Shown here: piece by piece, positions 1 through 11,729 of the stretch | How the letters are laid out: every line of letters starts with the position of its first letter | How positions within the stretch are numbered: position 1 is the stretch's first letter | DNA from: Lepus europaeus | Lineage: Eukaryota > Chordata > Mammalia > Lagomorpha > Leporidae | NCBI RefSeq assembly: GCF_033115175.1 | Contig: NC_084837.1 | Location: forward strand, 9,314,266-9,378,265 | Direction: 5' to 3' | Length of the DNA stretch: 64,000 nucleotides | The notes under the pieces: model-generated | The model's input: the letters and a program-made list of their open reading frames with translations, nothing else | What the model was told of the DNA's origin: nothing | The model's database searches: none | Position numbers and translations under genes: made by a program

Positions 1-1174
1 TTCAGCTGGGGTTAAATGGTTCTCCAGAGGCTTCTGAGGTGGTGAATCTGGGACAGACGCACAGCACATCCACATTCCATGCGATCTGTCTGATAGCCTC
101 GAACTTTGAAGCTAAGGTAGAAATAGGACTTTAAAACAACCCAAACAGGATCTAGATCTTCATCAAATAGCCATATTTCAGGTGTCTAGATTTAGCCAAA
201 AGCCTCACTTATCTCATGTGCCCTTCTGAAAATGGTGACAGAAAATCAAAATCACATTCTGCCACTTTTTAATTTCAAGGGCATTAGACTGTACTTTTGC
301 TGATACGCCTCGACCCCTGAATGTCAGTCATCAGCTGCAATCTTCATTTTAGAAAAAGAGCTGTGCTCTAACAGCACGCCTGTTCTGCCCGTCTGGTGAG
401 AAACTGGCTCTGTCATATGCCTACAGATAGAGGAGGATACTGTGTTGGTCCTCTATTTAATAGCGGCCCTTTCTTTATTCACTCCCAGTGTGCATGGGAT
501 GCCATGTAGTCACTGATGAGCAAGCATCTGATACTGCTCCGTTCTCAGCCCAGTCAACAGTGCTTTATTCAGAATCTCTCTACTGAGAGCCTTTCCTTCC
601 AGAAGACTGAAGAGAAACAAACCTGAATGTACTGTTACAAAATAGGTCAACTGCAGGAGGGCAGGAAGTAGCAATACAAGCTGTACCTCAATAAGTCATT
701 AGTTCAAACCATGTTAAGATAGAAACGGTGCACCCAAAAGCAGATTTGATTCTTAAACTTATGGATTTATAATCCCTTTATACACAGATGACTTTTGCTG
801 TCATCAGGTATTTAAAATCTACTCAAATTTCACTTACCTGGCAGCATTGGTAGTAGCATCAAGTCCTTACTTTTGCTAACACAGAAAAGTGCTGCTGCCC
901 ATAACATGAAGTTTGATTTTAAGGCTGTGTCCCTGACATTGTAAACTATTTTAAAAAGAGAAAATGAATAATGTAAAAATACACTCCTTAAAAATCACAC
1001 AGTTATTCCCACTAGTATTTTTCAGGTTTTCATATCATCACTGCCTCAAGAAATAATGATATTCACATAAAGCTGTGAAAAGTGTCACTTTTAAATTGAA
1101 AGTTATTTATAAAAATATTAAGTCTTAACATAGATGCCACCTAATAACACTTTCTCTTGTTTCTGTTCTTACAG
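1..1174 (+). other. MEF2A: MEF2A intron (partial)
   Basis: AT-rich intronic sequence leading to the acceptor ttctgttcttacag, which ends at 1174. I see no SINE or L1 of the types found elsewhere in the window. The short alternative beta exon of MEF2A, which encodes an acidic SEEEELEL stretch in other mammals, was looked for and not found, so it should lie further upstream. Confidence 0.8.
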
Positions 1175-1301
1175 AACCCTCAGAGGATAAGCAGTTCTCA
1201 AGCCACTCAGCCTCTCGCCACCCCCGTGGTGTCTGTGACAACCCCGAGCTTGCCTCCGCAGGGACTCGTGTACTCCGCCATGCCGACAGCGTACAACACG
1301 G
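1175..1301 (+). CDS. MEF2A: MEF2A coding exon, start of the C-terminal transactivation region
   Basis: This internal exon of 127 bases has an acceptor ending at 1174 and a donor gtgcgt at 1302. It reads in phase 0 for 42 codons, beginning NPQRISSSQ and ending PTAYNT, and leaves one base for a split Asp codon. The sequence matches the MEF2A transactivation domain. MEF2A is a MADS-box transcription factor acting in the nucleus of muscle, neurons and other cells. Two Thr-Pro motifs, at codons 1220-1222 and 1241-1243, have the seven-residue spacing of the two p38 MAP kinase sites known in human MEF2A (Thr312 and Thr319), so this regulatory input looks conserved. The DNA-binding exons lie upstream of the window. 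The paralogues MEF2C and MEF2D are less likely because the following exons carry the MEF2A-specific polyQ/polyP tail. Confidence 0.95.
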
Positions 1302-3952
1302 GTGCGTCTGCTCCGGCGCCTTTCCCGAGTGGTTTTTTTTCCTTTGCTTTTTGATCAAGCTGTCCTTTTGTAACTTTTCTAAAAAGCATATTTATTGAAA
1401 TAAACTAACTTGCAAGTATTATGATACTTACTAGCCTTGAACAATAATCACAGAGGATGCACTGGTAGTAGAGTGAGTTGAATAAGGCATTTCTGTTTAT
1501 GCGGTGTGAACATTTAGCCTTGGAAAGAAACAAGCAGCCATTTTCAACATTGTGGCAGGTGTCCAGCCAAGGAGGGGCTGGCTTGGTGCTCAGGTGCTTT
1601 CGGTGTGTGCTGTTACACAGTGTGACACTCCGAGTAAGGGATTTGTCTCTCTGCTGTGTTGCCTCCCTTTGGACCCAGGTGAGCCCGCACCTGGGGTTTC
1701 TGAGGCAGCAGGAGATAGCAGCGGTTAGTGACGCCTCGCCAGGGCTCAGACTGCAGTGCAGGGGGTCAGTCTTCGAGCCTCGTAAGTAGAGTGTGGTAGA
1801 GATCATCCAGTTTTAGATGTGAGGAGAAATGCTTTGGCACAGTGCTTTCTGTCTGCTCTCAGGAGCTACTGGAAGGGACCGAGCAGTAGATACATCCCAT
1901 TGCCATCTGAATCTGAATTCCAGGTAGTTCTTTCAGAACAGAGACAACTTAAAAAGTTTTTTTGAAAAAATGAAGCCTCTTAGGGAATGTCCTTCCCCTT
2001 TGCCAACAATCAGTGTGAGAAAAATGCCCACATCCATCAACGGCAGACTGCCCTAGGGTCTGTGCACCATAGTCCATTGTTTGTCTTGCACAGAGGAGAG
2101 CTAGGGGTTACTCACTCATAGCACTTCTGTTCACCTGGCTGGATGAGGCACCACCCTAAGGACATAGCATTTCTAGATAAGGAGATAGGACACACCCAAG
2201 GTGGTCACTGTGGAGGGAATTCATGGGTTGTTCCAGTGACCTGTGTATTCTCTGAAACTCGGAGAAGTCGGGAAGGAGGGAGGTCTGAGGCTCAGTTGGC
2301 TGAGAAAGATGGCGCTTGAACTGGATGTCAGAGTTAGCTGCAGTTCACTGAGCATCTTCTAATGGACTTTTTGATGTACTTAGAGATCCTGCTATACTTA
2401 CTTTTAGAAATGCTGTTGATTAGATAGATGTTTCTGAAACGTCTAGAAGGAATTACCACAACATAAAAATGGAGGCAGGCTCTCACAAAGCCACCCATTG
2501 CTTAGCCTCGGTCTCATTCCATTTGTTGGCTGCCTTTATCTAGGAAGGGAAGAATCCAGTTTGGTCCCTGTTAAATTTGAGCTATTCAGGGAGGCACAGA
2601 TGCACATGTCTGGTAGGTTGCTGGAAGGACCTAGAGGCACAAGAGAGTTGTAGACTGGACAGGGCACCAGAGAAGGCGTCCAAATGCAGGACCCTGCCCC
2701 AGCCTCCCTGGGGCATGGCTGAGGCAGTCTTTGAGTGTTTAAGAGAATGTCAAGTCAGGCCAGAAGTCCGGATACCAGCTGTGGCACTGCTGTTCAGTCC
2801 CTTTTTAAAAATACCTCTGTTGAGATGGGAGACAGAAGTTAAAAGTAGAGGAGTTTTTGCCACCTCTCTTTAGAATAAAATGGAAAAGACAAGTGTTAAT
2901 GATAAACTGAAATAACTCAACATGTGAGTAATATCTCATGTCCCAAGTCTGGGTCACTGGGATCATGACTGAACCATTGATATAAAATGAACTATGTTAT
3001 ACTCCTGTGGCTGAGGAAGTGTTTTTATGAACTTGAAATTATTTTCCACGTGGTCAAGAAGCTGTGGCAGTACCAGTACTTTTACATAAATGCAGTTAAT
3101 TGTGTCACGATGTGTTTATTGTCTGTGCCACTAAGCATGGCACCCCTGTAAGAGGAATTCCTTATCTCTCCTGTATCCCTGTCCATCATTCGGAATTGCT
3201 GGCCTAGACTCAGTCTGGGTGAGCTCCAGTGTTGCTCCTGGTGCCAGAGGGTAGTGACAGGTTTATTGATTTAAAATAACAATTATATAGGAGCATCCTT
3301 TAGCAATGGCTATTTGCTATTTCTATTTACTTGTTGGAAAACAGTATCTTTTGTGAATGAAACTATAAACATTTAGTACAGAATAGGAATTTATTTTGCT
3401 TCAGCAATCCCAAATAAATATACAAGGAGCTAGATCTTACATACCTCTATACAGAAAATTTGTAGGGGTTTAGAATACCCCTAATTATGTTGTACCTGAC
3501 TTCTCTGAACCTAGGGAGCTGCCGTTTGCAGCTGCTGCTTTTTTTTTTTTTTTTTTAAGATTTATTTATTTATTTATTTGAAAGGAAGAGTTACAGAGAG
3601 GCAGAGGCAAAGAGAGAGAAGACTTCATCCGCTGGCTCACTCCCCAAATGGCCGCCATGGCCAGAGCTGCATCAATCTGATGGCAGGAGCTAGGAGCTTC
3701 CTCCAGGTCTCCCAAGTGGGTGCAGGGGCCCAAGCACTTGGGCCATCTTGTATTGCTTTCCCGGGCCACAGCAGAGAGCTGGATTGGAAGTGGAACGGCT
3801 GGGACTTGAACCAGTGTGCACATGGGATGCTGGCATTGCAGGCGGTGGCTTTACCTGCTAAGCCACCACGCCGGCCCCAACAGCTGCTTTGTTTGAAAAT
3901 AAGATTGGCCTGATCTTTGCAGCATGCACTGAGTGTCTCATCTTCTTTCTAG
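1302..3952 (+). other. MEF2A: MEF2A intron
   Basis: The intron runs from donor gtgcgt at 1302 to acceptor tcttctttctag at 3952. One SINE lies at 3538-3878, only about 75 bases before the acceptor. The remainder (1302-3537) shows no repeat or exon that I can recognise. The open frame at 2577-2873 has no splice context or family resemblance. Confidence 0.85.
3538..3878 (-). mobile_element. Lagomorph C-repeat SINE (minus strand)
   Basis: A poly-T tract is followed by the aagatttatttatttatttgaaagg type start, the 'cactccccaaatggccgcc' core and a terminal 'gccaccacgccggcccc', which is the antisense of the C-repeat 5' end. A short flanking repeat, agctgctt, may be the target-site duplication. The element sits in the MEF2A intron close to the next exon's acceptor, so its poly-T extends the pyrimidine-rich intron end region. 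Confidence 0.92.
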
Positions 3953-4079
3953 ATTACTCACTGACCAGCGCTGACCTGTCGGCCCTGCAAGGCTTCAACT
4001 CCCCAGGAATGCTGTCTCTGGGGCAGGTGTCGGCCTGGCAGCAACATCACCTAGGACAAGCAGCCCTCAGCTCTCTTGT
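3953..4079 (+). CDS. MEF2A: MEF2A coding exon, transactivation region
   Basis: This second exon is also 127 bases long. The acceptor ag is at 3951-3952 and the donor gtgagt begins at 4080. The first two bases (at) complete an Asp codon with the g at 1301, then the frame reads YSLTSADLSALQGF through to HHLGQAALSSL, leaving gt of a split Val codon. Joining to 5152 restores Val-Ala-Gly-Gly-Gln, the known MEF2A order. The segment is rich in Gln, Leu and Ser and belongs to the transcription-activation region. No frameshift or stop is present, so the gene appears intact here. Confidence 0.95.
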
Positions 4080-5151
4080 GTGAGTGACCAGAATTTTCCT
4101 GAACCTTCTTCCTGCGGGCACACTCCATTCCTGTCAGTTACAGTCTTTTGCTCTGTGGAGTCTCATGTGAAGACTCCTCCGTGGTTTCTCTTTTGGGTGT
4201 ACACAAGTATTGGGAGATTTTCTGTTTCCAAGGTTCCGGGTCATAACTTGGTTACCAACCTTGAACGGTTTCAGGGAGCAAGGAATCTCTTGAGGGGACA
4301 TACTAAGGTATTGAGACCTGGCTGGTGTCTAAGGGGGTTCCAGGTACAGATGCCACCCACATGCGCCTCTTACACCCACTGACCAGGGCATGCGCCACCC
4401 ACTCCCATGTCTGCCACCCGGCACCTTCTCCGAGACCAGAGTTAGAGGAAATGGAGCTTGATGGCATGTGCACACACCTACTGCTTTCTCCTCCCACACC
4501 CACTCTCTCTCTCTCTTATTTTTTTACATTGGTGAGCATCTATAGACATTGAGAACAGGAAGATGAGCTGTGCCTTCTGCCTCCTCCCATGGTCAGAAGG
4601 GTGGAAACGTGGGGATTCCACGTAGGAATCAGCCCCCGGAGGATTTATGGGCACAATCCCAGCCTAGCGCCCATGCTCTGGCTCATCAACAAAGAGTGTT
4701 CTTACGGGCAGAATGTGGAGATACGGGCAGAGGATTCACAGTGGTACCCAGAACACGGGTTCTCCCTGAGTCCCAGGGAGAAGGAACAGGGCCTTTACAG
4801 AGGAGAGCTCCCCTCTGCCCCCTGAGGGCCCCACTGTCTCTCTCATGTGCAGCTGTAGACGCTGTCAGAGAATCGGATTCTTCAGCTGCACAAACAGCGC
4901 GGTTCCCACAGGAAGTAGAACTCAGTGACGTAAGGACTAAGTGACTTAGCGTTGTTTTTCCTCCCAGGGAGAGCTGATTTCTGTTTGTGCTAAGCACTGA
5001 GGGAAACAACCAGAACCTGTCTTGGAGGATGCTCATAGGGTTTCAGCCTGGCTCTTTTCAGTAGGCAGTGTCTGTGAAATCACTACAGTTATGCATATGT
5101 GCACACAAACCATCTCATCTCTCGCTCTTTCACTCTTTTTTTTCCCCTCAG
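4080..5151 (+). other. MEF2A: MEF2A last intron
   Basis: The intron runs from donor gtgagt at 4080 to a strong polypyrimidine tract and acceptor tttttttcccctcag ending at 5151. A short CT-rich stretch lies near 4500. I see no SINE, L1 or extra exon in it. Confidence 0.85.
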
Positions 5152-5267
5152 CGCTGGTGGGCAGTTATCTCAGGGTTCGAATTTATCTATTAATACCAAC
5201 CAAAACATCAACATTAAGTCAGAACCAATTTCACCTCCCCGGGATCGAATGACCCCATCAGGCTTCC

Positions 5268-5300
<33 letters not shown>

Positions 5301-5542
5301 CACAGCCGCCGCCACCGCCACCGCCACCACAGCCGCCCCAGCCCCAGCCCCAGCCCCGGCAGGAAATGGGGCGCTCCCCTGTGGACAGTCTGAGCAGCTC
5401 TAGTAGCTCCTATGATGGCAGTGACCGCGAGGATCCACGGGGTGACTTCCATTCTCCCATTGTGCTTGGCCGGCCCCCAACCACCGAGGACAGAGAGAGC
5501 CCTTCTGTAAAGCGCATGAGGATGGACGCATGGGTGACTTAA
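5152..5542 (+). CDS. MEF2A: MEF2A terminal coding exon (polyQ/polyP tail, stop TAA at 5540)
   Basis: The last 391 coding bases follow the acceptor at 5151 and end with TAA at 5540-5542. With the two upstream exons this gives the C-terminal 214 residues; human MEF2A is about 507 residues in total. Visible features in order are: IKSEPISPP (Lys codon 5216-5218, Ser codon 5231-5233), which fits the phosphorylation-dependent sumoylation motif known for MEF2A Lys403/Ser408; a ten-Gln run at 5267-5296 made of CAG, CAA and eight CAG; a proline/glutamine-rich stretch to about 5360; a serine cluster ([12 protein letters not shown]); an acidic segment; and a basic KRMRMDAW end corresponding to the C-terminal nuclear localisation signal. 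The polyQ/polyP tract is the variable part of this protein between species. No break is seen. Confidence 0.97.
5267..5360 (+). repeat. MEF2A: CAG/CCG-type coding microsatellite in MEF2A
   Basis: Ten Gln codons (CAG, CAA, then eight pure CAG) are followed by CCA/CCG/CAG codons giving a proline run and alternating Pro-Gln. The single CAA near the start interrupts the array, leaving eight uninterrupted CAG units. The tract is in frame and part of the mature coding sequence. Confidence 0.95.
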
Positions 5543-8500
5543 GGCTTCCAGGCTGATGCTTGTCCTTTGTGTCACTGCAGTGAACTGCCCTACATATCTA
5601 AGTTGGTAAATAAGGACATGCGTTAAGTATATTTATATGTACATACATACATATATATCCCTTTTACATATATATGTATGTGGGTGTGCGTGTGTGGGTG
5701 TGTGTATGTGTGTGGCTGGGTATGTTGCAGACACAGAATCAGGCACTTACCTGCAAACTCCTTGTCAGTCTGCAGATGTGTGTCCCATGGCAGACAAAGC
5801 ACCCTGTAGGCACAGACCAGTCTGGCACTTCCTTGGACTACTTGTTTCGTAAGATAACCAGATTTTGCAAACAAATGTATTCCCATATATAATTCTCCCA
5901 CACTAGCTTGCAGAAACCTAGTGGGCCCCTACTTGTTTTATTTAACTGTGCGGTGACTGTGTAGTTACTTAAGAAAAATGCTTTGTAGAACAGAGCAGTA
6001 GAAAAGCAGGAACCAAGAAAGCAATACTGTACATAAAATGTCATTTATATTAATTACCCAACCTGGCATGGGTCTCTATTGCAAAGGGGTGCATGGGAAA
6101 GGGCTGTTGATATTAAAAAAAAATACAAAAATAGAAAACAAAAAAGCCCCACACATAACTGTTTTGCACGTGCAAAAATGTATTGGGTCAAAGAAGTGAT
6201 CTTTAGCTAATAAAAAAGAGAGAGAATAGAAAACACGCATGAGATATTCAGAAAATACTAGCCTAGAAATATAGAGCATTAACAGTAAAATTAATATATT
6301 AAGTTATAATTGGAATATGTCAGAAGTTTCTTTTTACATTCATATCTTAAAAATTAAAGAAACTGATGATTTTAGCTCATGTATATTTTATATGAAAGAA
6401 AACTCCCTTATGAATTGATGACTATATATAAAATTATATTCACTACTTTTGAACACATTCTGCTATGAATTATTTATATAAGCCAAAGCTGTATGTTGTA
6501 ACTTTTTTTTTAAGAGAATAGTTCTATCTTGTTTTAACTGTTTAGTTTTATTTTAAGAGGGGAAAAAATATCTTGCAAGCAGAACCTTGGAAAAAAAAAG
6601 CCATGAACACTTATTATTCTATATGTAAATTAAAAGTTGAGCCAAACTTGTTGTGTATATAGCATCTTAAATATATTATCACCTTTGATGTAAGTACCTA
6701 TGTATTGTATGGTCACCAGATTAAAAAGTATATTTTTGTGGATTGCCGCCAATCTGGGGGGAAAAGGCGAGATCCTTATTAAGTAGAGTATTCACTGTTT
6801 AATATTTACTATTTTGTTAAATATGCTGTACTTTGGATTTTAATTATTAGCCCAGTTGTTTTCAGAGGATTGTATAGGGGGGTTTCTCCCCTCACTGGTG
6901 GGGAGTGTGTGATGTTACATTGTAATCTTTGTGCTGTATGGGTTGAGCATCACTATATATTTTATATGTGTACATAAATAGCAAAGTGGCAAAAAATTGG
7001 TGTTAAGTTCATCCTGCATAAATATAAAAATGTGTTGTAACAGATTTTATAAGGCATTATTTAAAATTTGCCTTTTGTGAGGAAAAAATATATAGTAGAA
7101 AAAGCTGACCTAATTTAATATTACAGAAAATGGCAAAATAGTAGATGAGCACAAAGGTTTTATAAGTGGTAAATGATTAGGGGAAGATATTTGTGGGGAA
7201 AGGGATCCATGTTTCCTTGACCCTCTAAAAGTTGGATGATGAGTGGGTTACAAAGTGCTACCATTATCACTTGCTTTGTGTGTCGCAGTGACACTTTGGT
7301 GTGGGGAGGGAAATTCTCTGATGGTGCAGATCCTTGGCCTGATTCCTGCTGTCCTGTTTGGAATCAGTGCCGCCCTCAGCTTGAATTTTGAACAAGGCCT
7401 TATTCTTACAGGAAGACACCTCATGGGTAAGAACAAGTTCATCTATTGACTGGGCTTGTGCCATGAACAGAATTCAAAGTCCTGTATATCTTTTATCGTA
7501 GGTTTTTTGAATACTCCTTTTCCTCAGAAACTGAAAAGAAGCGTTTGAAATGCTATTTTATATTTTAAACTTAATAAGAGCAGCTATCTACAGTTTCTAC
7601 TTACATTGTTTCCCCCTAAATTATGTTTCTTTTGACACTCTTCTCGCTGTTTGTGACAGGTCCTCACCGGGGGCCCTGACTGCTGGTGGTGTTTGTACAG
7701 GACAACCCCGGGGCACTTGCAGGCTGCAGAGGGGAGATTCTGCTTCATTGGCAGTCTGGGTCAGAAGTTTTGGTAGAAGCCAAAAAAGAGAGGGTGACAC
7801 ACACTGTCTCCTCTCTGTAGTAGCACTCAATATTTGGCTCTTAATCAGAAAGGATGGGTTTTTCTTTAAAAATGTACTTACTTCACTGAGCTACTTACAG
7901 GCACATTCTTCATAAGGTCACGCCTAATCGGAACGAGACAGCCTCCCAACACTGAATTTCTGAGATGATCCTTACCACTTTGTAAACCATTTATAGCTTT
8001 GAAGTGTTAAGTGATTCTTTCGTTATTATTTATGCATGTTCATGAACCTCTGCTGTATATTGGAATAGGAGTTAACACATTCACATTTACTGTCTATTTT
8101 CTTGTGTGCCTTATGAGATGGCTTTTCTGACTGTATCTCAATTGTCTTTCTTTCTATGCAGGTTTATAATCAGTACAACTACTGTTTTCTAAAATATTAC
8201 ACAAGGCTCGGAGTTTGTATTTAAATTACACTGACCAAGTAACGTTGTATTCCATTTTCAGGAACTGAATATTTGACTGTTAGCCCTTGTCCCATGTGCC
8301 CCGTGTGATTGGGAGCATATGGACTCGCCAGACATCCCTCACCCAGACACCACGTGCGAACACGTCCACATTCCCATCTCTTGGCGGAAACCAACCTACA
8401 GTGGGGAGGACACTAACTTTAAGTCCATCTTTTCTAACCCTTTTAGGACTCATGTGTTTTATATAAGACACCATGACGGGAAAATTGTATCCCTTCAGAT

Positions 8501-9195
8501 GCAGTATTTTATTATTAAAAACAAAAACAAAAAAAGCTTAAATTGCACTGGTTAAAGTACAGTGTCCAACAGCTGCACTTCCCTCAGTACTCTCTGGAAC
8601 TACGCTGAGAGTGAAAGCGCCATTATGTGTACACAGATGGTCCCAATCAAAACTCCATCTTTTGAGCCCTAATTACATCCATTGTGTTATAGACTAAATC
8701 AGGGGTTTGTTCTAAAAGAACAATGTGTGTTTTACCATTTCCTTTAAATTTAAGGACAGTGTATAATGCATTAACATAATTTCTATATTAACCATCATGC
8801 GCACAAGAAATACATAGTAAATAAGGAACCTGAGAACTCCCGGCATTGGGTCATAAGAAGCTAGATGATTAGAATGTGAAAAAGATTTTACAAATGTAAA
8901 ACTTTTATTTCTCTGTAGAAACTTTCTTCACTTTGCTGTGCAAGAAGACACTGCTTTGCTATATTTAAAATGGCTTTTTTAAAAGAGATTTATGTATTTG
9001 GTAAATGTTTGTAGTCAACAGTTCACACACGAAGCTGTACACGGTTTGATCTTGTAAAACCGTTTGGCGGCACAAGCTGGACTTTGTTGCCATCCTTGAG
9101 ATGAATCTTTTAAGAAAAATAAGTTAATCTCAATTTTTCCCTGAATGTGTTGTTTTTTCTTCATTATACAATAAATATTATAGTGTACTTTTTAT
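5543..9195 (+). other. MEF2A: MEF2A 3' untranslated region
   Basis: A long AT-rich tail runs from the stop codon to a few bases after AATAAA at 9170-9175, about 3.65 kb, close to the length I recall for the human MEF2A 3'UTR. No SINE or L1 interrupts it, although such elements are frequent elsewhere in the window; this suggests selection against insertions. It contains a TG/TA-rich stretch near 5630-5720, an internal AATAAA at 6209-6214 that could serve as an alternative signal, and two UGUACAUA matches (5638-5645 and 6969-6976) to the Pumilio motif UGUANAUA. Small open frames inside it, for example 7243-7449 and 7550-7915, have no coding support. The exact cleavage point is inferred. Confidence 0.85.
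9170..9175 (+). terminator. MEF2A: MEF2A polyadenylation signal AATAAA
   Basis: Canonical AATAAA in an AT-rich end of the long 3'UTR. It is followed by T-rich (about 9187-9193) and GT-rich (about 9214-9222) sequence, and after about 9230 the composition changes to GC-rich intergenic DNA. It is the best candidate for the main distal poly(A) site. Confidence 0.8.
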
Positions 9196-9229
9196 CAGAA
9201 GATGATACTTAGAGGTTGGTGTAAACTTT

Positions 9230-10790
9230 GTCTCCTCACTCCCGCGCATCCAGACTCTGCCAGGGAAGCTGTAAGGCTCTGGCTCGGCCCCAGGCCACCC
9301 CCTCCCCAAAGCCCTCTCCTCGTCCGCTCCTTTCACAAGGGCCTTTTTCATCTGAGTTCCCCTTCATGTTGAGACATGGTCAGGGAAGCCGTCCCCGGGC
9401 CCAGCCAGCTCACCTTGCGTGGGTGCCTGTGCCACCCAGGCCGTTGAGGACGCAGGCAGCCCGTGGGTTAGCCTGGCGCACTGTGCACCTTGGTGTGCAT
9501 CCCTGGTGAAGTCCCTCTGGCCTCAGTAAGTGCCTCACGGAAATGCAGATGTGGTGTGAGGGGCGAGGAGCCTGCTGTCGGCCCCTCCTGTTGCTGGACC
9601 CTGTGCGGTGTGGAGGGTGGGCGTTTCTGCTTTTGCCCCGCCTGCCTCACAGTGCTGAGCCAGAGGCAGCGGCAGAGACGTGAGTGAGTGGGCTTTGTGT
9701 GCGGAGGGCTGGACGTGCGCCCAGTCCGTGGCTGTGCTGCTCAGTGGTCATCTGCTTTGACCCTGTCATTCAGCTGGAAAGTGAAGAGTTCCCAGACTGC
9801 AATGGAAAGTGCTCTTTTTTCTGATTTGTTTCCTTGTCTGGCTCCTAGCTAAGCAGATTCTTGTTGTCATTTAAGTTCAAAACTAAATTTTTGTGCTGGC
9901 TTTGCTTGCTGGCTACAGTGGGGCTGTCAATAGATTTTGAAAGCTCATTCCCATGACTAAAAATACCCTAATCACAGCTGCAGCTACTTAAAACCAATCC
10001 ATTGCCATTGCCTAGTTAGCACCCACAGGTGCCTGGTTCTAGGCTCTCGGCTTCGAAGCTGATTCTGTGTCTGACTGGCACTGTCTAGACGGTGATCTTC
10101 AGTCTGGGCCCTGCACCAGGCAGGGGGTGGCAGCCTGCTCCATCTTCCTGTCCAGCAAGTGGCTACTGGGAGTCCAGTGGGGGATGCCCTGTGTTTTGGA
10201 CAGTGACCCCTCCCCACCACATGTCCCTTTCTGGCAGCACAAGGGGTTACACGCACAGCTGTGTTTTCCCTGTCCCAGTACTGCATCAGCAGCCTCTTCA
10301 AGCATCCCGGGTTCCTTTTATCAGAGAAGGGTATTTTGAAATCGCAGTCAGCGTTTGATGTGCCTGTTGCTGGTGAAGTACGCTTTGTCTGCAGACCCCC
10401 GGCTTTCACGGTGGCCTTGCCTGTCCTCATTTGGAACTTTCCTCTCGGGGGAGAAATCGAGTCTCGTCATCGGCAGTTGTTACTTGTTCAGTTCTAGTAT
10501 ACACAGAAAGTTTCAGAGCTGCCAACCCAGACCTGTGTGAGCGACACCCATTTCCTGGCGAGAGCCAGGTCATTGGTCGTTGGCCTTTGGTCTTAACAGT
10601 CAAGATAGTGTTTTCCTCAGCTGTCGGTAGATCCCCATCCTCTGCATCGTCACTAACACTCCATGCCTTGCTGTGTGACTCCCTCCGCCCTCGTTGGCTG
10701 TAATCCATGTTGGGGAGTATGAGTGGCATCTGAAAGAAACATCACTGTTCCCTTGAGAGCGACATGTTCTGAGGACTGTCCTGTACTTGT
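9230..10790. other. Intergenic sequence, no gene recognised
   Basis: Mixed-composition sequence downstream of MEF2A. Overlapping short frames occur on both strands (for example 9984-10430) without splice context or recognisable domains. I see no young repeat here. Confidence 0.6.
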
Positions 10791-11720
10791 CCCTTACACA
10801 CGGAATTTCCGGGTTAATCCTCGTTTCTCTTTCACAAATGAGCAGCTTTTCTTCCCTTAGTGTATCTGGGAATCGCTGCTCAGAGCAGTCAGTTCCCAGA
10901 AACCTTCATTCCCTTTCACAGCCGTTGGCCCTCCTGCTGTGGATGTAGCTTCATTTACTAACCACAGATAGGCATTTAGGTGGCTCCAGTTGCAGTCATC
11001 AGCGAATATGTATTTCTGTATTGTCAGAGATTTACCTTCAAGGTAGACTCCTGGGGGTGGGGATGCCGGGTAAACACCAGCAGTTTCCTTAGGTCTTGCA
11101 CAGTTCACCTCGGGGCTGTGGCTGTTTGCGTTCCGTCCAGCAGCCTGGGCCTGCTTCCCCAGGCCTCAGCCACACTGGTGTCACAGTTTTTACTTTGCCC
11201 AACCTGATGCGTGAGAAATTGCTTCTCCATGTTTTAAGTTGCCTTTCCTGTGCGTGTGTTTGAACATGTTTATCTGTTTACGGGCCATTTGCACTGCTCT
11301 CCTGTGTGCAAATTGTTCAGGTGTTCTTTCCCATTTGTCTACTGGGTTTTTTTGGTCTGCATCCCCCAATTTTCAATCAATCTTTTTATATTGAGGATAA
11401 CAGCCTGTTTTTTATATATGCTGTGTATTCACATCCATCCGTCAGTCGTGTTGACTTTTTGTGTGTGGTACTTTTGCCATGCAAAATTTTACGTAAAGTT
11501 CATCAATTGTCAGGGATTTTGAGTTGTATTTAGAAATCCTCTCCTACACTCAGGTTAAAGAGGAATTCACGCATATTTTCTTGTGCTAGTATAGTTTATC
11601 TTTCACATTTAGACCGCTAACCCACTTGGAGTGGATTCTTACATACGGATCTAATCTTACGCTTATCTAAATGACTGGTTATCCTGGTGACCATTTATCA
11701 CAGAGCACATCTTCACCCGT
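10790..11720 (-). mobile_element. Old L1 fragment (L1M/L1ME-like), antisense
   Basis: Several stretches read like antisense L1 ORF2 3' sequence: the poly-T/GT-rich run around 11290-11420, the 'catgcaaaattttacgtaaag' region near 11475, the 'tcctctcctacact' region near 11540, and 'accgctaacccacttggagtggattctt' near 11610. All have counterparts in old mammalian L1 consensus sequences. It is too diverged to give firm ends. Confidence 0.55.
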
Positions 11721-11729
11721 GACGTAAGA

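Noticed and set aside
1..1174. MEF2A alternative beta exon upstream of the first exon in the window
   Set aside because: No 24-base stretch encoding the acidic SEEEELEL-type segment with splice sites was found.
7243..7449. 68-codon frame in the MEF2A 3'UTR starting with a hydrophobic segment
   Set aside because: Lies within a well-delimited 3'UTR, has no family resemblance and a competing antisense frame.
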